DNA from: Bacteroidales bacterium
GTDB lineage: Bacteria > Bacteroidota > Bacteroidia > Bacteroidales > TTA-H9
NCBI GenBank assembly: GCA_030656615.1
Contig: JAUSOY010000070.1
Location: 1 to 64,000, forward strand
DNA length: 64,000 nt
Direction of reading: 5' to 3'
The stretch's first letter is position 1, and each line of letters opens with the position of its first letter. The translations under genes and the position numbers were made by a program. A model generated the notes under the pieces. The model did not search any database and was not told where the DNA came from. It saw only the letters and a program-made list of their open reading frames with translations. Below, piece by piece: positions 27,287 to 36,165 of the stretch.

Positions 27287-27976
27287 ATGAATAAACAGAC
27301 TGCAAAAAGAATTCTAATCATTGTAATATCTGGAATATTAATCTATGGTGGATATTGGATATATGAAATGTATCAATTTGCTAAGGGAGTAAAGGAAGAT
27401 GCACCAAGATTTGTTGAATATTTGCTACAAAACGAAATTCACAATGGCGATATTATTTTCCAAACTTCTACATCAGGACAAAGTAAAGCTATTCAGATTG
27501 CGACAGGTTCAAAATATAGTCACATGGGTATTATTTATAAGCAAGGAAAGGACTTCTTTGTTTACGAATCTGTACAACCTGTAAAACTGACTCCTTTAAA
27601 TGAATGGATTAAGCGTGGAGTGAATGAACATTACATTATTAAGCGGATTAAAAACTCAGAAACCTTATTGACTCCAGAGACTTTAACGAAAATGAAGCAG
27701 ATTGGAGAAAAGTTTTCTGGTAAAGACTATGATTTGTATTTTGAGTGGTCAGATTCAAAAATTTATTGTTCTGAATTGGTTTGGAAAATATACAAAGAGG
27801 CGGTTGGAATTGAAATTGGAGAACTTGAGAAATTAGGTGATTTCAACCTGACTGATAAAGCAGTAAAACAGAAACTTATGGAAAGGTACGGAGACAATAT
27901 ACCGAAAGATGAATTGGTGATTTCTCCTGCATCAATGTTTAATTCAGACCAATTAATTACTGTTTTTAAAAACTGA
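27287..27976 (+). CDS. YiiX/YebB-like NlpC/P60-type cysteine hydrolase
   Basis: The 229-residue protein has one N-terminal membrane helix (residues 9-27) and then a permuted papain-like domain: NGDIIFQTSTSGQSKAIQIATGSKYSHMGIIY with catalytic-type His 79, VYESVQPV, and IYCSELVWKIYKEAVG with Cys 161 as nucleophile. This His-before-Cys order is characteristic of the YiiX (DUF830) family, thought to cleave peptides or amide/lipid-type bonds at the envelope. The substrate is unknown. It probably faces the periplasm, anchored in the inner membrane. The next gene starts 2 bp later, so the two form a pair. Base composition is more AT-rich than the operons around it, as in the left-edge patch. Confidence 0.8.
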   Translation: MNKQTAKRILIIVISGILIYGGYWIYEMYQFAKGVKEDAPRFVEYLLQNEIHNGDIIFQTSTSGQSKAIQIATGSKYSHMGIIYKQGKDFFVYESVQPVKLTPLNEWIKRGVNEHYIIKRIKNSETLLTPETLTKMKQIGEKFSGKDYDLYFEWSDSKIYCSELVWKIYKEAVGIEIGELEKLGDFNLTDKAVKQKLMERYGDNIPKDELVISPASMFNSDQLITVFKN

Positions 27977-27978
27977 TT

Positions 27979-28335
27979 ATGAAAAAATGGATTTTTATAA
28001 TATCAATAACTTTCAATATCATCTTCTTGATTGGTTGGGGGTTGAATAGTTTAAATCAGCCTTCATACCAACTTGGTCGATTAGAAAAAGATATTACTGT
28101 AGGATACTTTATGGGTGATTCTGTATTATTTACTTTACCCAAAGGACTGACTGTAAGAAACTCTTCGGAAAGAGGAATTTCAGCTATCGGACAATTTGAA
28201 AATGAAAGATTTCAGATTGTAATAACGTCAGATGACGAAATGATTAATTATGAATTGCCAAATGATAGTTTGGATTCACATGGAAATTATTATTCTGCTG
28301 ATTTTGATAAATATGGCAATGAGAAAGAGGAATAA
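27979..28335 (+). CDS. Small membrane-anchored protein of unknown function
   Basis: The protein has 118 residues. An N-terminal hydrophobic segment (WIFIISITFNIIFLIGWGL) acts as a signal anchor, followed by a beta-rich domain of about 90 residues (ITVGYFMGDSVLFTLPKGLTVRN, IGQFENERFQIVITSDDE). No family recognised. It starts 2 bp after the YiiX-like gene and is probably its partner, perhaps an inhibitor or accessory subunit; that is inference. The 216 bp after it (28336-28551) hold only AT-rich spacer with AATAATCAAT words near 28516-28555. Confidence 0.6.
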   Translation: MKKWIFIISITFNIIFLIGWGLNSLNQPSYQLGRLEKDITVGYFMGDSVLFTLPKGLTVRNSSERGISAIGQFENERFQIVITSDDEMINYELPNDSLDSHGNYYSADFDKYGNEKEE

Positions 28336-28551
28336 CGCATGGTAACAATGTATAAAAATAATAGCCGAAATAGTAGTAAATTCAAGGATTGTAGCCCGCT
28401 TCAACTTTCTTGTAAATTGACAGCAAAGTGCTTCGAAATCAGCTACAAAAACATATCGCCAAACGTCAACTTAAAACTATTCAAATCAGTACCCCAAAAA
28501 CACTCAATGAAGTAATGCTCTAATAATCAATCCCCAATAATCAATAATCAA

Positions 28552-30426
28552 TCAATGAATCAGTTCTTCGAGTTCGAGCCAGCGGTCGGTTTTGGTTTCC
28601 ATTTCGGATTTTAAAACAGCATATTCATCGGCCCATTGCATAATTGATTCGGTACTTTCTGTTCCGGAATTCATTAAGGCTTCCAGTTCTGCCAGGCGGC
28701 TTTCTCCGGTTTCAATGTCTTTTTCGAGTTGTTTATGCTCCTGAATTTGTTTGTAGGTGGGTTTGTTAGAAGTATTCGTTTTCAGTGGCTTTGGTGTGGC
28801 TTTGCTTTCTGCCGGAGCTGCCATTGCGGCCTTTTCTCGTTTATGGTTCAGGTAATCGGTATAATTTCCGGGAAAGTCCTTGATTTTTCCATCGCCTTCA
28901 AAAACAAATAAATGGTCGGCAACTCTATCCATAAAATAGCGGTCATGCGAAACAACGATGATACAACCGGCAAAGTTTCTTAAAAAGCTTTCGAGTTGGT
29001 TCAGCGTAAAAATATCAAGATCGTTGGTAGGTTCATCCAGAATCAGGAAATTCGGATTTCCTATTAAGGTGAGGAGTAAATGAATTTTACGTTTTTGGCC
29101 TCCGCTGAGTTTACTGTATAATTTATAATGCTCGTGGTATCCATATCCAAAATAGTTGAGGAATTGAGCAACCGAAAAACTGCTTTTCCCCATACTAATT
29201 TGTTCGGCCTTATCTTTAAATAAATCAATTACCCGTTTATCGTCTGTGGTTTGAAGTCCATCCTGTTCAAAATATCCCAATTCAAGTGTTTCGCCCATGA
29301 CAATGCTTCCTTTGTCGGGTTTAACATATCCGGCAATCATTTTCAAAAGGGTGGTTTTTCCGCTTCCATTTTTCCCGATGATACCAACTTTTTCGCCGCC
29401 CTTAAAGGTATAGGTAAAATCCTGAATCAGATTATTCGTATCGTAGGCTTTGCATATGTAGTTGAATTCGAGGATTTTTTTTCCGAGACGGGCCGAAGGG
29501 AGGTTTATTTCTGCTCCTTTCTTGACTTGTTTTCCGGAAACTTTTTCGTCAAGTTCGTAAAACGATTCAATGCGTGATTTTGATTTAGTGGTGCGTGCCT
29601 GGGGCATTCTACGCATCCATTCGAGTTCCGAGCGGTAGGTGTTGAGATTTTTTTCCAGTTCGGCCTCCTGCTGAATCACCCTTAATTCTTTTTTTTCGAG
29701 GTATTCGGCATAATTTCCTTCATAAAAGTATAATTTGCCTTGATCCAGTTCAACAATCTGATTGCAAACGGCATCAATAAAATACCGATCATGGCTGACC
29801 ATCAGCAGGCTTTGTTTTTGGCGCGAGAGATACGATTCCAACCATTCCGTCATGCTGATATCCAAATGGTTGGTTGGTTCATCCAGAATAACAAAACCGG
29901 CCGGCGTTAATAGCGTTTGAGCCAGGGCAAGTTTTTTTCGTTGTCCGCCCGACAGGGTTTTTACTTTAGCGCTTAAATCGTCAAGGCCCAGTTTATGCAT
30001 AATTTCGGCCATACGTGCTTCATAATCCCAGGCCGATAACGAATCCATCTGCGTGATACTATCATCAAGTTTTTTCTGACTTTCGTCGGCGGAGTGATTT
30101 TGAAGGGCCAGTAATGCTTGCTCATAATTACGCAGAGCTATGGCATGTGGATGCTCAGAAGCCAGGATGATATCGAGTATGCTGGCGTTTTCATCAAACT
30201 GGGGATCCTGTTCCAAAAAAGCAATCTGGAGGTCGTTTCGGGTAGTGATTTTTCCGACATCGGCATCCTCTCTACCAGCCAGGATGCGCAGGAGGGTTGT
30301 TTTACCCGTACCGTTTTTGGCAATTAGCGCCGTTTTTTGTCCCTGACTGATACCGAAGGATAAACCCCCGAATAAATCACTGTCGCCATAGGATTTGGAA
30401 ATATTTTCTGCTGTAAGTATGTTCAT
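28552..30426 (-). CDS. ABC-F ATPase, Uup-like
   Basis: I start at the ATG at 30426 (MNILTAENISKSYGDSDLFGG, 624 residues); a longer frame adds 28 unrelated residues. Two ABC cassettes lack membrane domains. The first has AKNGTGKTTLL, LSGGQRKKLALAQ and LDEPTNHLD; the second has GKNGSGKTTLL, LSGGQKRKIHLL and LDEPTNDLD. Between them is the ABC-F linker (EYLEKKELRVIQQEAELEKNLNTYRSELEWMRR). The tail (about residues 540-624) is a charged coiled coil like that of Uup. ABC-F proteins act on stalled or antibiotic-bound ribosomes; Uup also has a role in DNA-element excision. A -7 box lies 25 bp upstream. Confidence 0.9.
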   Translation of the reverse strand: MNILTAENISKSYGDSDLFGGLSFGISQGQKTALIAKNGTGKTTLLRILAGREDADVGKITTRNDLQIAFLEQDPQFDENASILDIILASEHPHAIALRNYEQALLALQNHSADESQKKLDDSITQMDSLSAWDYEARMAEIMHKLGLDDLSAKVKTLSGGQRKKLALAQTLLTPAGFVILDEPTNHLDISMTEWLESYLSRQKQSLLMVSHDRYFIDAVCNQIVELDQGKLYFYEGNYAEYLEKKELRVIQQEAELEKNLNTYRSELEWMRRMPQARTTKSKSRIESFYELDEKVSGKQVKKGAEINLPSARLGKKILEFNYICKAYDTNNLIQDFTYTFKGGEKVGIIGKNGSGKTTLLKMIAGYVKPDKGSIVMGETLELGYFEQDGLQTTDDKRVIDLFKDKAEQISMGKSSFSVAQFLNYFGYGYHEHYKLYSKLSGGQKRKIHLLLTLIGNPNFLILDEPTNDLDIFTLNQLESFLRNFAGCIIVVSHDRYFMDRVADHLFVFEGDGKIKDFPGNYTDYLNHKREKAAMAAPAESKATPKPLKTNTSNKPTYKQIQEHKQLEKDIETGESRLAELEALMNSGTESTESIMQWADEYAVLKSEMETKTDRWLELEELIH

Positions 30427-30450
30427 TGTTAAAAAGTCCGCTGCGGTTTG

Positions 30451-30458
30451 CAAAGATA
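30451..30458 (-). promoter_or_regulatory. -7 box for the ABC-F gene
   Basis: Minus strand TATCTTTG, then C, 25 bp before the ATG at 30426. This position supports the shorter start, because the longer reading frame would include the promoter. Confidence 0.5.
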
Positions 30459-30528
30459 GAATAACTTTGCAGGCTGTACGTCGGTGCATGAAGGGCGAAA
30501 AAATGTTCAAAAAACTTGCTTCAAGTTG

Positions 30529-30557
30529 TTGGAATTATCAAAAAAATTGTACTTTTG
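30529..30557 (+). promoter_or_regulatory. Promoter for rplS
   Basis: TTG at 30529-30531 and TACTTTTG (followed by C) at 30550-30557, with 18 bp between, fit the Bacteroidota -33/-7 consensus well. The leader to the ATG is about 30 nt. Confidence 0.7.
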
Positions 30558-30592
30558 CAGTCCTTTTTGCGAGAAGATAAAAGCAATATACA

Positions 30593-30958
30593 ATGAATAA
30601 GCCGGAATTAGTAAAATTAGTAGAATCCAAAACTGCCCTGAAAGAATTCCCAAAGTTTAAGGCAGGTGATACCGTCACAGTTAACTATACCATCAAAGAG
30701 GGTAATAAAGAGCGTATCCAGAGCTTCCAGGGTGTTGTTCTGCAGTTACGTGGTGCTGGTACCACTAAAACCTTTACCATTCGTAAAATATCAGGCAATA
30801 TTGGTGTGGAAAGAATTTTCCCCTTCTGCTCGCCAAATATCGATAGCATCGAAATTAACAAACGCGGTGTGGTTAGAAGAGCAAGAATTTTCTACCTGAG
30901 AAAATTACGTGGAAAGAAAGCACGTATCAAAGAAAGACGTTACAAGGCAGCTAACTAG
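30593..30958 (+). CDS. rplS: 50S ribosomal protein L19
   Basis: Structural protein at the 30S-50S interface. The 121 residues match throughout: [61 protein letters not shown], and the basic [23 protein letters not shown] tail. It is a single-gene unit with its own promoter and terminator; no trmD or rimM is adjacent. Confidence 0.97.
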   Translation: MNKPELVKLVESKTALKEFPKFKAGDTVTVNYTIKEGNKERIQSFQGVVLQLRGAGTTKTFTIRKISGNIGVERIFPFCSPNIDSIEINKRGVVRRARIFYLRKLRGKKARIKERRYKAAN

Positions 30959-30984
30959 TATCATCTCTTTCGACACAATATTTT

Positions 30985-31007
30985 ACCCCGGAATTCCGGG
31001 GTTTTTT
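30985..31007 (+). terminator. Terminator of rplS
   Basis: ACCCCGGAATTCCGGGGT is an 18-bp palindrome (30985-31002) followed by T6. Confidence 0.9.
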
Positions 31008-31097
31008 AGTATACACCTATCTGATTTTCATTTCCGCAATTTGGATATTTGTATTTGACCAAAGGGCTTTCTAAATTCGCTGTAAAATCCTTCGGTC

Positions 31098-34000
31098 ATG
31101 CGAACCTTGTTTGTTCTTCTCTTTTTCGGTTTGTTGGTGTCGATCAGCACAGCTCAAAACAAGCATCTTACCCTCGTTGTTTCTGACATTCCCGGAAGTT
31201 CGGAAGATAGTGCAGTGGTCGATTTTGCCATGCAATTGTCTGGATATTCCCTTAAAATACTCAGCCTTTCTGAGGTACCCGATTCATACGCCATTATCAA
31301 AAAATCGGATTTAATATGGTTTCATCTGAGTGATACCAATGGATTGCCTTCGTTTTTAATTCATGAAATCTTTGCCAGAAAAATGCGTCATTTGGTCAGC
31401 AAGGGAAAGGGCGTATTGTTGAGCCTGGAAGCGGCTCAACTTATAAATGCCTGGAAATTTGAATCGGAAATTTTGCAGACCCGGTATAAAACGGCAAAGG
31501 ATGCAGGTTATGGCCGTATGCTGGGTTTTCATGCCTGTGGAAAGCATCCGCTTTTTAATGCATTGAATGGGGGAGCCTATATTCTCAAACCCAAAAAGGA
31601 TATCCGTGTTAAGGTTTCGGGATTCTTTGATGGCCATATTCCTCAGCAGGGCAAGGTTATTGCCACCGACTGGGATTATATCTTTTTACGCGAAAACGAT
31701 AAAATTGTAACTGAATATAACCTTGGAAAAGGGAAACTGATTCAGATTGGAGGCTATACTCTTTTTGGGATGGAAAACATCAACCGTTTATATCTTGAAC
31801 GATTGATTAATAATGCGCTCAATTATCTCAGCTATCCCTTTCGTACTGCCAAGAGTGATTTTTGGGATTATTCTGCCCCTGATGTAAATGTAGATCTAAA
31901 GGAATTCATTCCTGGAAAACAATCGGTTACAAAAAGTATTAGTAATGAATTTCCGGAACATCCGTTAGAAATGCGGTCGGTGCTTTCTTCTGGTAATTAT
32001 TTTGATTTGGCCGGAGAACGTATTTTATTGATGGGGAAGGATAATGGCGGGATAGAGGAACTTTGGGTGCATCCTTTTATGGCTTTCAGAGATGTGCATA
32101 CTTTCATACGTTTTGATGATAACGACACCCTGATTTGTTTGAGTGATTTAAATCCTGAAGTTCGATTCAGTCCAGGCAGAATGATTCGCTTATATCGTTT
32201 TGGTGATGCCTTATTGACTGAAGTATTGTCGGTTTCTCCAAAAAATCCCCAGGCACTCATTCAGTATGAATATTCTGGAACCGCACAGGCATATCTTACG
32301 CTTGCTTTTTCGTCGAATCTCCGTCGTATGTGGCCTTATCCACATACGCTCAATACAAAGATGGATGTTAAATATGATTCAATATACCGGGCGTTTAGAA
32401 TTTCGGATAAATCAAATTCGCATATTGCATTCATCGGATCATCCAGGGTTCCATTACGCATTGCGGCGGGTCAAAATTCCATGTATACTGTACAAAATGA
32501 CAGTTCGCAAAAGTGGGATAAACAATTTCAACTGAAAGCCGATTCAAGCAGTTTATGCATGATGTCAGGATGGCTTTCATATACACTTCAGGAAAATGAT
32601 CATTTGGATATTATTCTTGCCGTTGGGCTCTCAGAGGCTGATGAGCCTTTGACACAGTACCGGAATGCTGTTTTAAATCCACAAAAATTAAGTAGTTCAT
32701 CAAGAACTCACTTTGATTCTTTGTTTGCTACATCAATGATGATAACGACGCCGGATGATGATTTAAATAAAGCCTACCGGTGGTCGCTCGTGGCTACCGA
32801 TAATTTTTATGCGAATACTCCCGGAATTGGCCATTCGCTTATGGCAGGATATTCTACCACAAGTACTGGGTGGGATGGCGCCCAGGCTATCAGCGGCCGT
32901 CCGGGTTATGCCTGGTATTTTGGCCGTGATGCTCAATGGTCGTCTTTTGCCTTGCTTTATAGTGGTCAATTTGAACAAGTTAAAGAAGTGTTGAAAACCT
33001 TTGTACGTTTTCAGGATTTGAATGGGAAAATTTACCACGAGCTTACCACCTCGGGATTTGCCCATTACGATGCATCGGATGCCACACCTCTTTTTATTGT
33101 TCTTGCCGGTCGTTATCTCCGTCATACCGGCGATACGGCTTTTATTCGGTCAATATCGCCGGAAATTTTGAAAGCCATGGATTTTTGTATTTCAACCGAT
33201 ACCGACAACGATGGTTTAATTGAAAATACCAATGTGGGCCATGGCTGGGTGGAAGGAGGCGGGCTTTTTGGTTCGCATACCTCATTATATCTTGCTTCTT
33301 GTTGGGCGGAATGTTTGAAAGAAATGGCATTTATAAGCAGCACCCTCAAAGATTCTGAAGGATCGTTGTTTTATGATGAATGGAGTGTCAGGGTGAAAGA
33401 TATTATTAACCATAAATTCTGGAACGAACAAAAGGATGTGTATTCTCATGGCCTGATGCCCGATTCAGGTTTTCATCCATTGGAAAGTTTGATGGCTGTT
33501 ATACCCATGTTATTTGGTCAGGCTGATACTGAAAAAGCCCGCAAAGTGTTAAACGATTATTTTAGCAATGCCTATACCACAAATTGGGGTTCCCGTATTG
33601 TTTCTGAACACAGCCCTGGTTTTAACCCAAAAGGATATCATACGGGCAGCGTTTGGCCTCTTTTTACCGGATGGACCTCCCTCGCTGGTTTTGCCAATGG
33701 GTTTCCCCATCAGAGCTTTGCGTTGATGGAAGAAAACCTTCGCTTATACCAATACTGGGGGCTGGGTTTTGCAGAGGAAGTTCTGAATGGAGCTGTATTT
33801 CAGCCATCGGGTGTCTGTCATCATCAATGTTGGTCGCAAACCATGGGCACTCAACCCATGCTGGAGGGTATGCTGGGATTTAAACCGGACGCAATTAACG
33901 GAAATTGTCACTTATCGCCTTATATTCCGTATCATTGGGATAGCCTGCGGATCGATAATATGAGAATCGGTCAGACGATCATTGAGGCATCGATGGAAAG

Positions 34001-34517
34001 AGACCGGAATGTTACGCATTGGCATTTCAGGAAAAAAAGCGGATCAGGCATTGATGTGCATTTCACGCCTCAATTCCCTTCGTGTACAGAAATCTCCGGC
34101 ATGTATATCCGAAATAATGCGGATATGCCCGAGTGTTATTCCGCCAGTGATTTTACAAAACTGGATATTAATTTTGTGTTGGATGATGAAATCGATATAT
34201 GTTTTGAAACAAAAGGGGGTATTTCCGTCATCCCATTTGTTCCAAAACCCAAACCCGGTGATTTTCCAGGTGGACTACGGATATTGGATTCGGGTTTCGA
34301 CGGAGAATTTTATTTTGTTGATTTAGAGGCTCCCGGAGGCTCAGCATACGAAATTGAAATTTATGCTCCGGATTGTCCCCGTTTGATAGTCGAAAATGCC
34401 TTATATTTGAGCACTACACAGGACATTCATCGGCTGAACGTTGTTTTTCAAAAAAATGATTCGGCCTATGAAATCAAACGAATAAAAATACGTTACCCTT
34501 GTTTGGAAATACAGTGA
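31098..34517 (+). CDS. Secreted six-hairpin glycoside hydrolase, debranching-enzyme-like
   Basis: The 1139 residues start with a signal peptide (MRTLFVLLFFGLLVSISTAQN). Residues about 20-250 form an alpha/beta domain of the glutamine-amidotransferase-like or ThuA kind (VVSDIPGSSEDS, WFHLSDTNG, KGKGVLLSLEAAQL, LGKGKLIQIGGYTLF). A beta-sandwich region follows. Residues about 540-950 form an alpha-toroid: TPGIGHSLMAGYSTTSTGWDGAQAIS, YAWYFGRDAQWSSFALLYSGQF, VRFQDLNGKIYHELTTSG, DTDNDGLIENTNVGHGWVEGGG and NWGSRIVSEHSPGFNPKGYHTGSVWP. These match amylo-alpha-1,6-glucosidase/GH63-type (alpha/alpha)6 barrels, with acidic catalytic candidates in GWVEGGG and the late FAEEVLNGA segment. Substrate unknown, probably an alpha-glucan or other alpha-glycoside. 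A lipoprotein gene overlaps its stop codon. Confidence 0.8.
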   Translation: MRTLFVLLFFGLLVSISTAQNKHLTLVVSDIPGSSEDSAVVDFAMQLSGYSLKILSLSEVPDSYAIIKKSDLIWFHLSDTNGLPSFLIHEIFARKMRHLVSKGKGVLLSLEAAQLINAWKFESEILQTRYKTAKDAGYGRMLGFHACGKHPLFNALNGGAYILKPKKDIRVKVSGFFDGHIPQQGKVIATDWDYIFLRENDKIVTEYNLGKGKLIQIGGYTLFGMENINRLYLERLINNALNYLSYPFRTAKSDFWDYSAPDVNVDLKEFIPGKQSVTKSISNEFPEHPLEMRSVLSSGNYFDLAGERILLMGKDNGGIEELWVHPFMAFRDVHTFIRFDDNDTLICLSDLNPEVRFSPGRMIRLYRFGDALLTEVLSVSPKNPQALIQYEYSGTAQAYLTLAFSSNLRRMWPYPHTLNTKMDVKYDSIYRAFRISDKSNSHIAFIGSSRVPLRIAAGQNSMYTVQNDSSQKWDKQFQLKADSSSLCMMSGWLSYTLQENDHLDIILAVGLSEADEPLTQYRNAVLNPQKLSSSSRTHFDSLFATSMMITTPDDDLNKAYRWSLVATDNFYANTPGIGHSLMAGYSTTSTGWDGAQAISGRPGYAWYFGRDAQWSSFALLYSGQFEQVKEVLKTFVRFQDLNGKIYHELTTSGFAHYDASDATPLFIVLAGRYLRHTGDTAFIRSISPEILKAMDFCISTDTDNDGLIENTNVGHGWVEGGGLFGSHTSLYLASCWAECLKEMAFISSTLKDSEGSLFYDEWSVRVKDIINHKFWNEQKDVYSHGLMPDSGFHPLESLMAVIPMLFGQADTEKARKVLNDYFSNAYTTNWGSRIVSEHSPGFNPKGYHTGSVWPLFTGWTSLAGFANGFPHQSFALMEENLRLYQYWGLGFAEEVLNGAVFQPSGVCHHQCWSQTMGTQPMLEGMLGFKPDAINGNCHLSPYIPYHWDSLRIDNMRIGQTIIEASMERDRNVTHWHFRKKSGSGIDVHFTPQFPSCTEISGMYIRNNADMPECYSASDFTKLDINFVLDDEIDICFETKGGISVIPFVPKPKPGDFPGGLRILDSGFDGEFYFVDLEAPGGSAYEIEIYAPDCPRLIVENALYLSTTQDIHRLNVVFQKNDSAYEIKRIKIRYPCLEIQ

Positions 34518-35545
34518 TGAAACATCTATACTCTGTTATCGGTTATGCATTCGCTTTTTTACTGCTGGTTTTATTAAGCACTTCGTGTGTTGTGCAACGT
34601 AAGGTGCAGTTTGATGTGTTAACATCACCGGTAAATGCCTTTCCATCAGATATCAAATCGCTGGTGCTGGTGAACCACGCCATCAAACCGCTGAATGACA
34701 GCTCCGGAACCCAGTATGCGTATCAGAATAAACTGTATTATGATTCTGTAAAGCTTGATACCATGCTGACGATGCTCGCTACGGATGCCCTGGCTGGTAT
34801 TATTTCTTCTGGCGGTAGATATACCCTAATGGCTAATCCGGTAGTCATTCCGAAATATGCTGGATTGGATAAAATTTTATCCTTGTCTTCCGATTCGATA
34901 TTGTATTATTTGAAGGATAGTGGAGCCGATGCGGCGATTATTCTGGATGATGTAAAAACATTCGACTGGTTGTTTTATTATGGTGGCAATGCGGGTCCGG
35001 TTTATATTACACTTGAGACTTATGCTGCTGCTTTTTGGAAGGTTTATCGTATTAAAACCGGTGAACTTCTGGATAATTTTGCATACATGGATACCCTGAC
35101 CTGGACGGTTTCCGATTTTTCGTTTGAGAGTGGCTTTTCACAGATTCCATATCGGAGGGATGCCTTGGCGGATGTGGCTTTTAATGCTGGTGAACGATAC
35201 GCAAAAAGAATCAGTCCGTATCAAAAAACGGTTAAAAGAATTTATTTTGTTGACTCAGACGATCGCATGAAAGAGGCCGAAATATTGGTGAATCAGGGTT
35301 CATGGCTGACTGCTGCCAGAATCTGGAACGAAGTGGCATCCGGAAAGAAAAAAAAGCGTGCATCCATGGCGGCCTTCAATCTGGCCCTGGCTTCCGAAAT
35401 TCAGGGGAATCTGGATATCGCCAGATACTGGATCGATAAGGCTATCGAACTTAAATTTGATGCGATATATCAGAAATACAGGTCTATACTGTATAAACGT
35501 CAAGCAGATGTGGAATCCATGAAGCAAAACAGTGGTGTCTGGTAA
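34517..35545 (+). CDS. DUF6340-like lipoprotein with TPR-like tail
   Basis: I start at the ATG at 34517, which overlaps the TGA of the glycosidase by 1 bp (TGATG), giving 342 residues. A hydrophobic leader ends in LLSTSC (lipidated Cys 24). The body has FPSDIKSLVLVNHAI, a repeated GADAAIILDDVKTF strand and KVYRIKTGELLDNFAYMDTLTW. The C-terminal 100 residues are TPR-like (AEILVNQGSWLTAARIWNEVASG and AFNLALASEIQGNLDIARYWIDKAIEL). This order matches Bacteroidota lipoproteins labelled DUF6340; no reaction is known. Coupling to the glycosidase suggests a shared role at the outer membrane. Confidence 0.7.
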   Translation: MKHLYSVIGYAFAFLLLVLLSTSCVVQRKVQFDVLTSPVNAFPSDIKSLVLVNHAIKPLNDSSGTQYAYQNKLYYDSVKLDTMLTMLATDALAGIISSGGRYTLMANPVVIPKYAGLDKILSLSSDSILYYLKDSGADAAIILDDVKTFDWLFYYGGNAGPVYITLETYAAAFWKVYRIKTGELLDNFAYMDTLTWTVSDFSFESGFSQIPYRRDALADVAFNAGERYAKRISPYQKTVKRIYFVDSDDRMKEAEILVNQGSWLTAARIWNEVASGKKKKRASMAAFNLALASEIQGNLDIARYWIDKAIELKFDAIYQKYRSILYKRQADVESMKQNSGVW

Positions 35546-35600
35546 ACTCGCTTCTTTTGGGTGATTTCTTTTTGGAAGTACGATATTAGCGTAAGGATTT

Positions 35601-35608
35601 TATCTTTG
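35601..35608 (+). promoter_or_regulatory. -7 box for the 35632 operon
   Basis: TATCTTTG, 24 bp before the ATG at 35632. No clear -33 TTG. Confidence 0.45.
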
Positions 35609-35631
35609 TCAAAAAAAAATAATTATCAGCA

Positions 35632-36159
35632 ATGAAACAAGGGACACGCATACTTCATGCCTCATATGGCGAAGGCATCGTCAGTAAAATCAGCCTGAGT
35701 CTCGTAGAGGTGTATTTTTCTCAGGGTGGACGAAGGGAATTCTCGCGCACCAATTTTACAGCGGAAGTAATTGATGATGAAGAGGCGGGCAGTAATACAG
35801 CGGGCATTTCTCCGGAAGATGTCCGATTTATGCTCGAAGAAGTATTAGATAAGTACAATGCCGTATCGCGTCATATACAGATGGGTACAAAATGGACCGG
35901 TGGTGTAATGACGCTTCAGCCGTCCAATCCGGATTTAAAACCCAAAGAAATTCCCATTGAAAGCTTTTTTCATAAGATTGTGATGATGCGCGATCGTCTG
36001 AGGGTTCTCGAGCAAAATATCAATGCCCATCCTCAACTCAACGATGAGGAAAAGGTTAACCTTCAGCAATATATAACTCGCATTTACGGAAGTTTTACCA
36101 CCTTCAACCTTCTGTTTGAAGATAAGGAAGATTACTTTTCAGGAGAGAAAACGAAATAG
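35632..36159 (+). CDS. Conserved protein with N-terminal UvrD-tail/Tudor-like domain
   Basis: The protein has 175 residues. The first 45 (GTRILHASYGEGIVSKISLSLVEVYFSQGGRREF) resemble the small beta-barrel at the C-terminus of UvrD/PcrA helicases and CarD/KOW-like modules, which bind proteins or nucleic acid. The rest is mainly helical and acidic (PEDVRFMLEEVLDKYN, FFHKIVMMRDRLRVLEQNINAHPQLNDEEKVNLQQYITRIYGSF). No enzyme motif is visible. A gene for a possible HhH-GPD/Fe-S protein starts 6 bp later, so they should be cotranscribed. Function unknown; a role in DNA or transcription transactions is inference. Confidence 0.6.
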   Translation: MKQGTRILHASYGEGIVSKISLSLVEVYFSQGGRREFSRTNFTAEVIDDEEAGSNTAGISPEDVRFMLEEVLDKYNAVSRHIQMGTKWTGGVMTLQPSNPDLKPKEIPIESFFHKIVMMRDRLRVLEQNINAHPQLNDEEKVNLQQYITRIYGSFTTFNLLFEDKEDYFSGEKTK

Positions 36160-36165
36160 TTTGCT

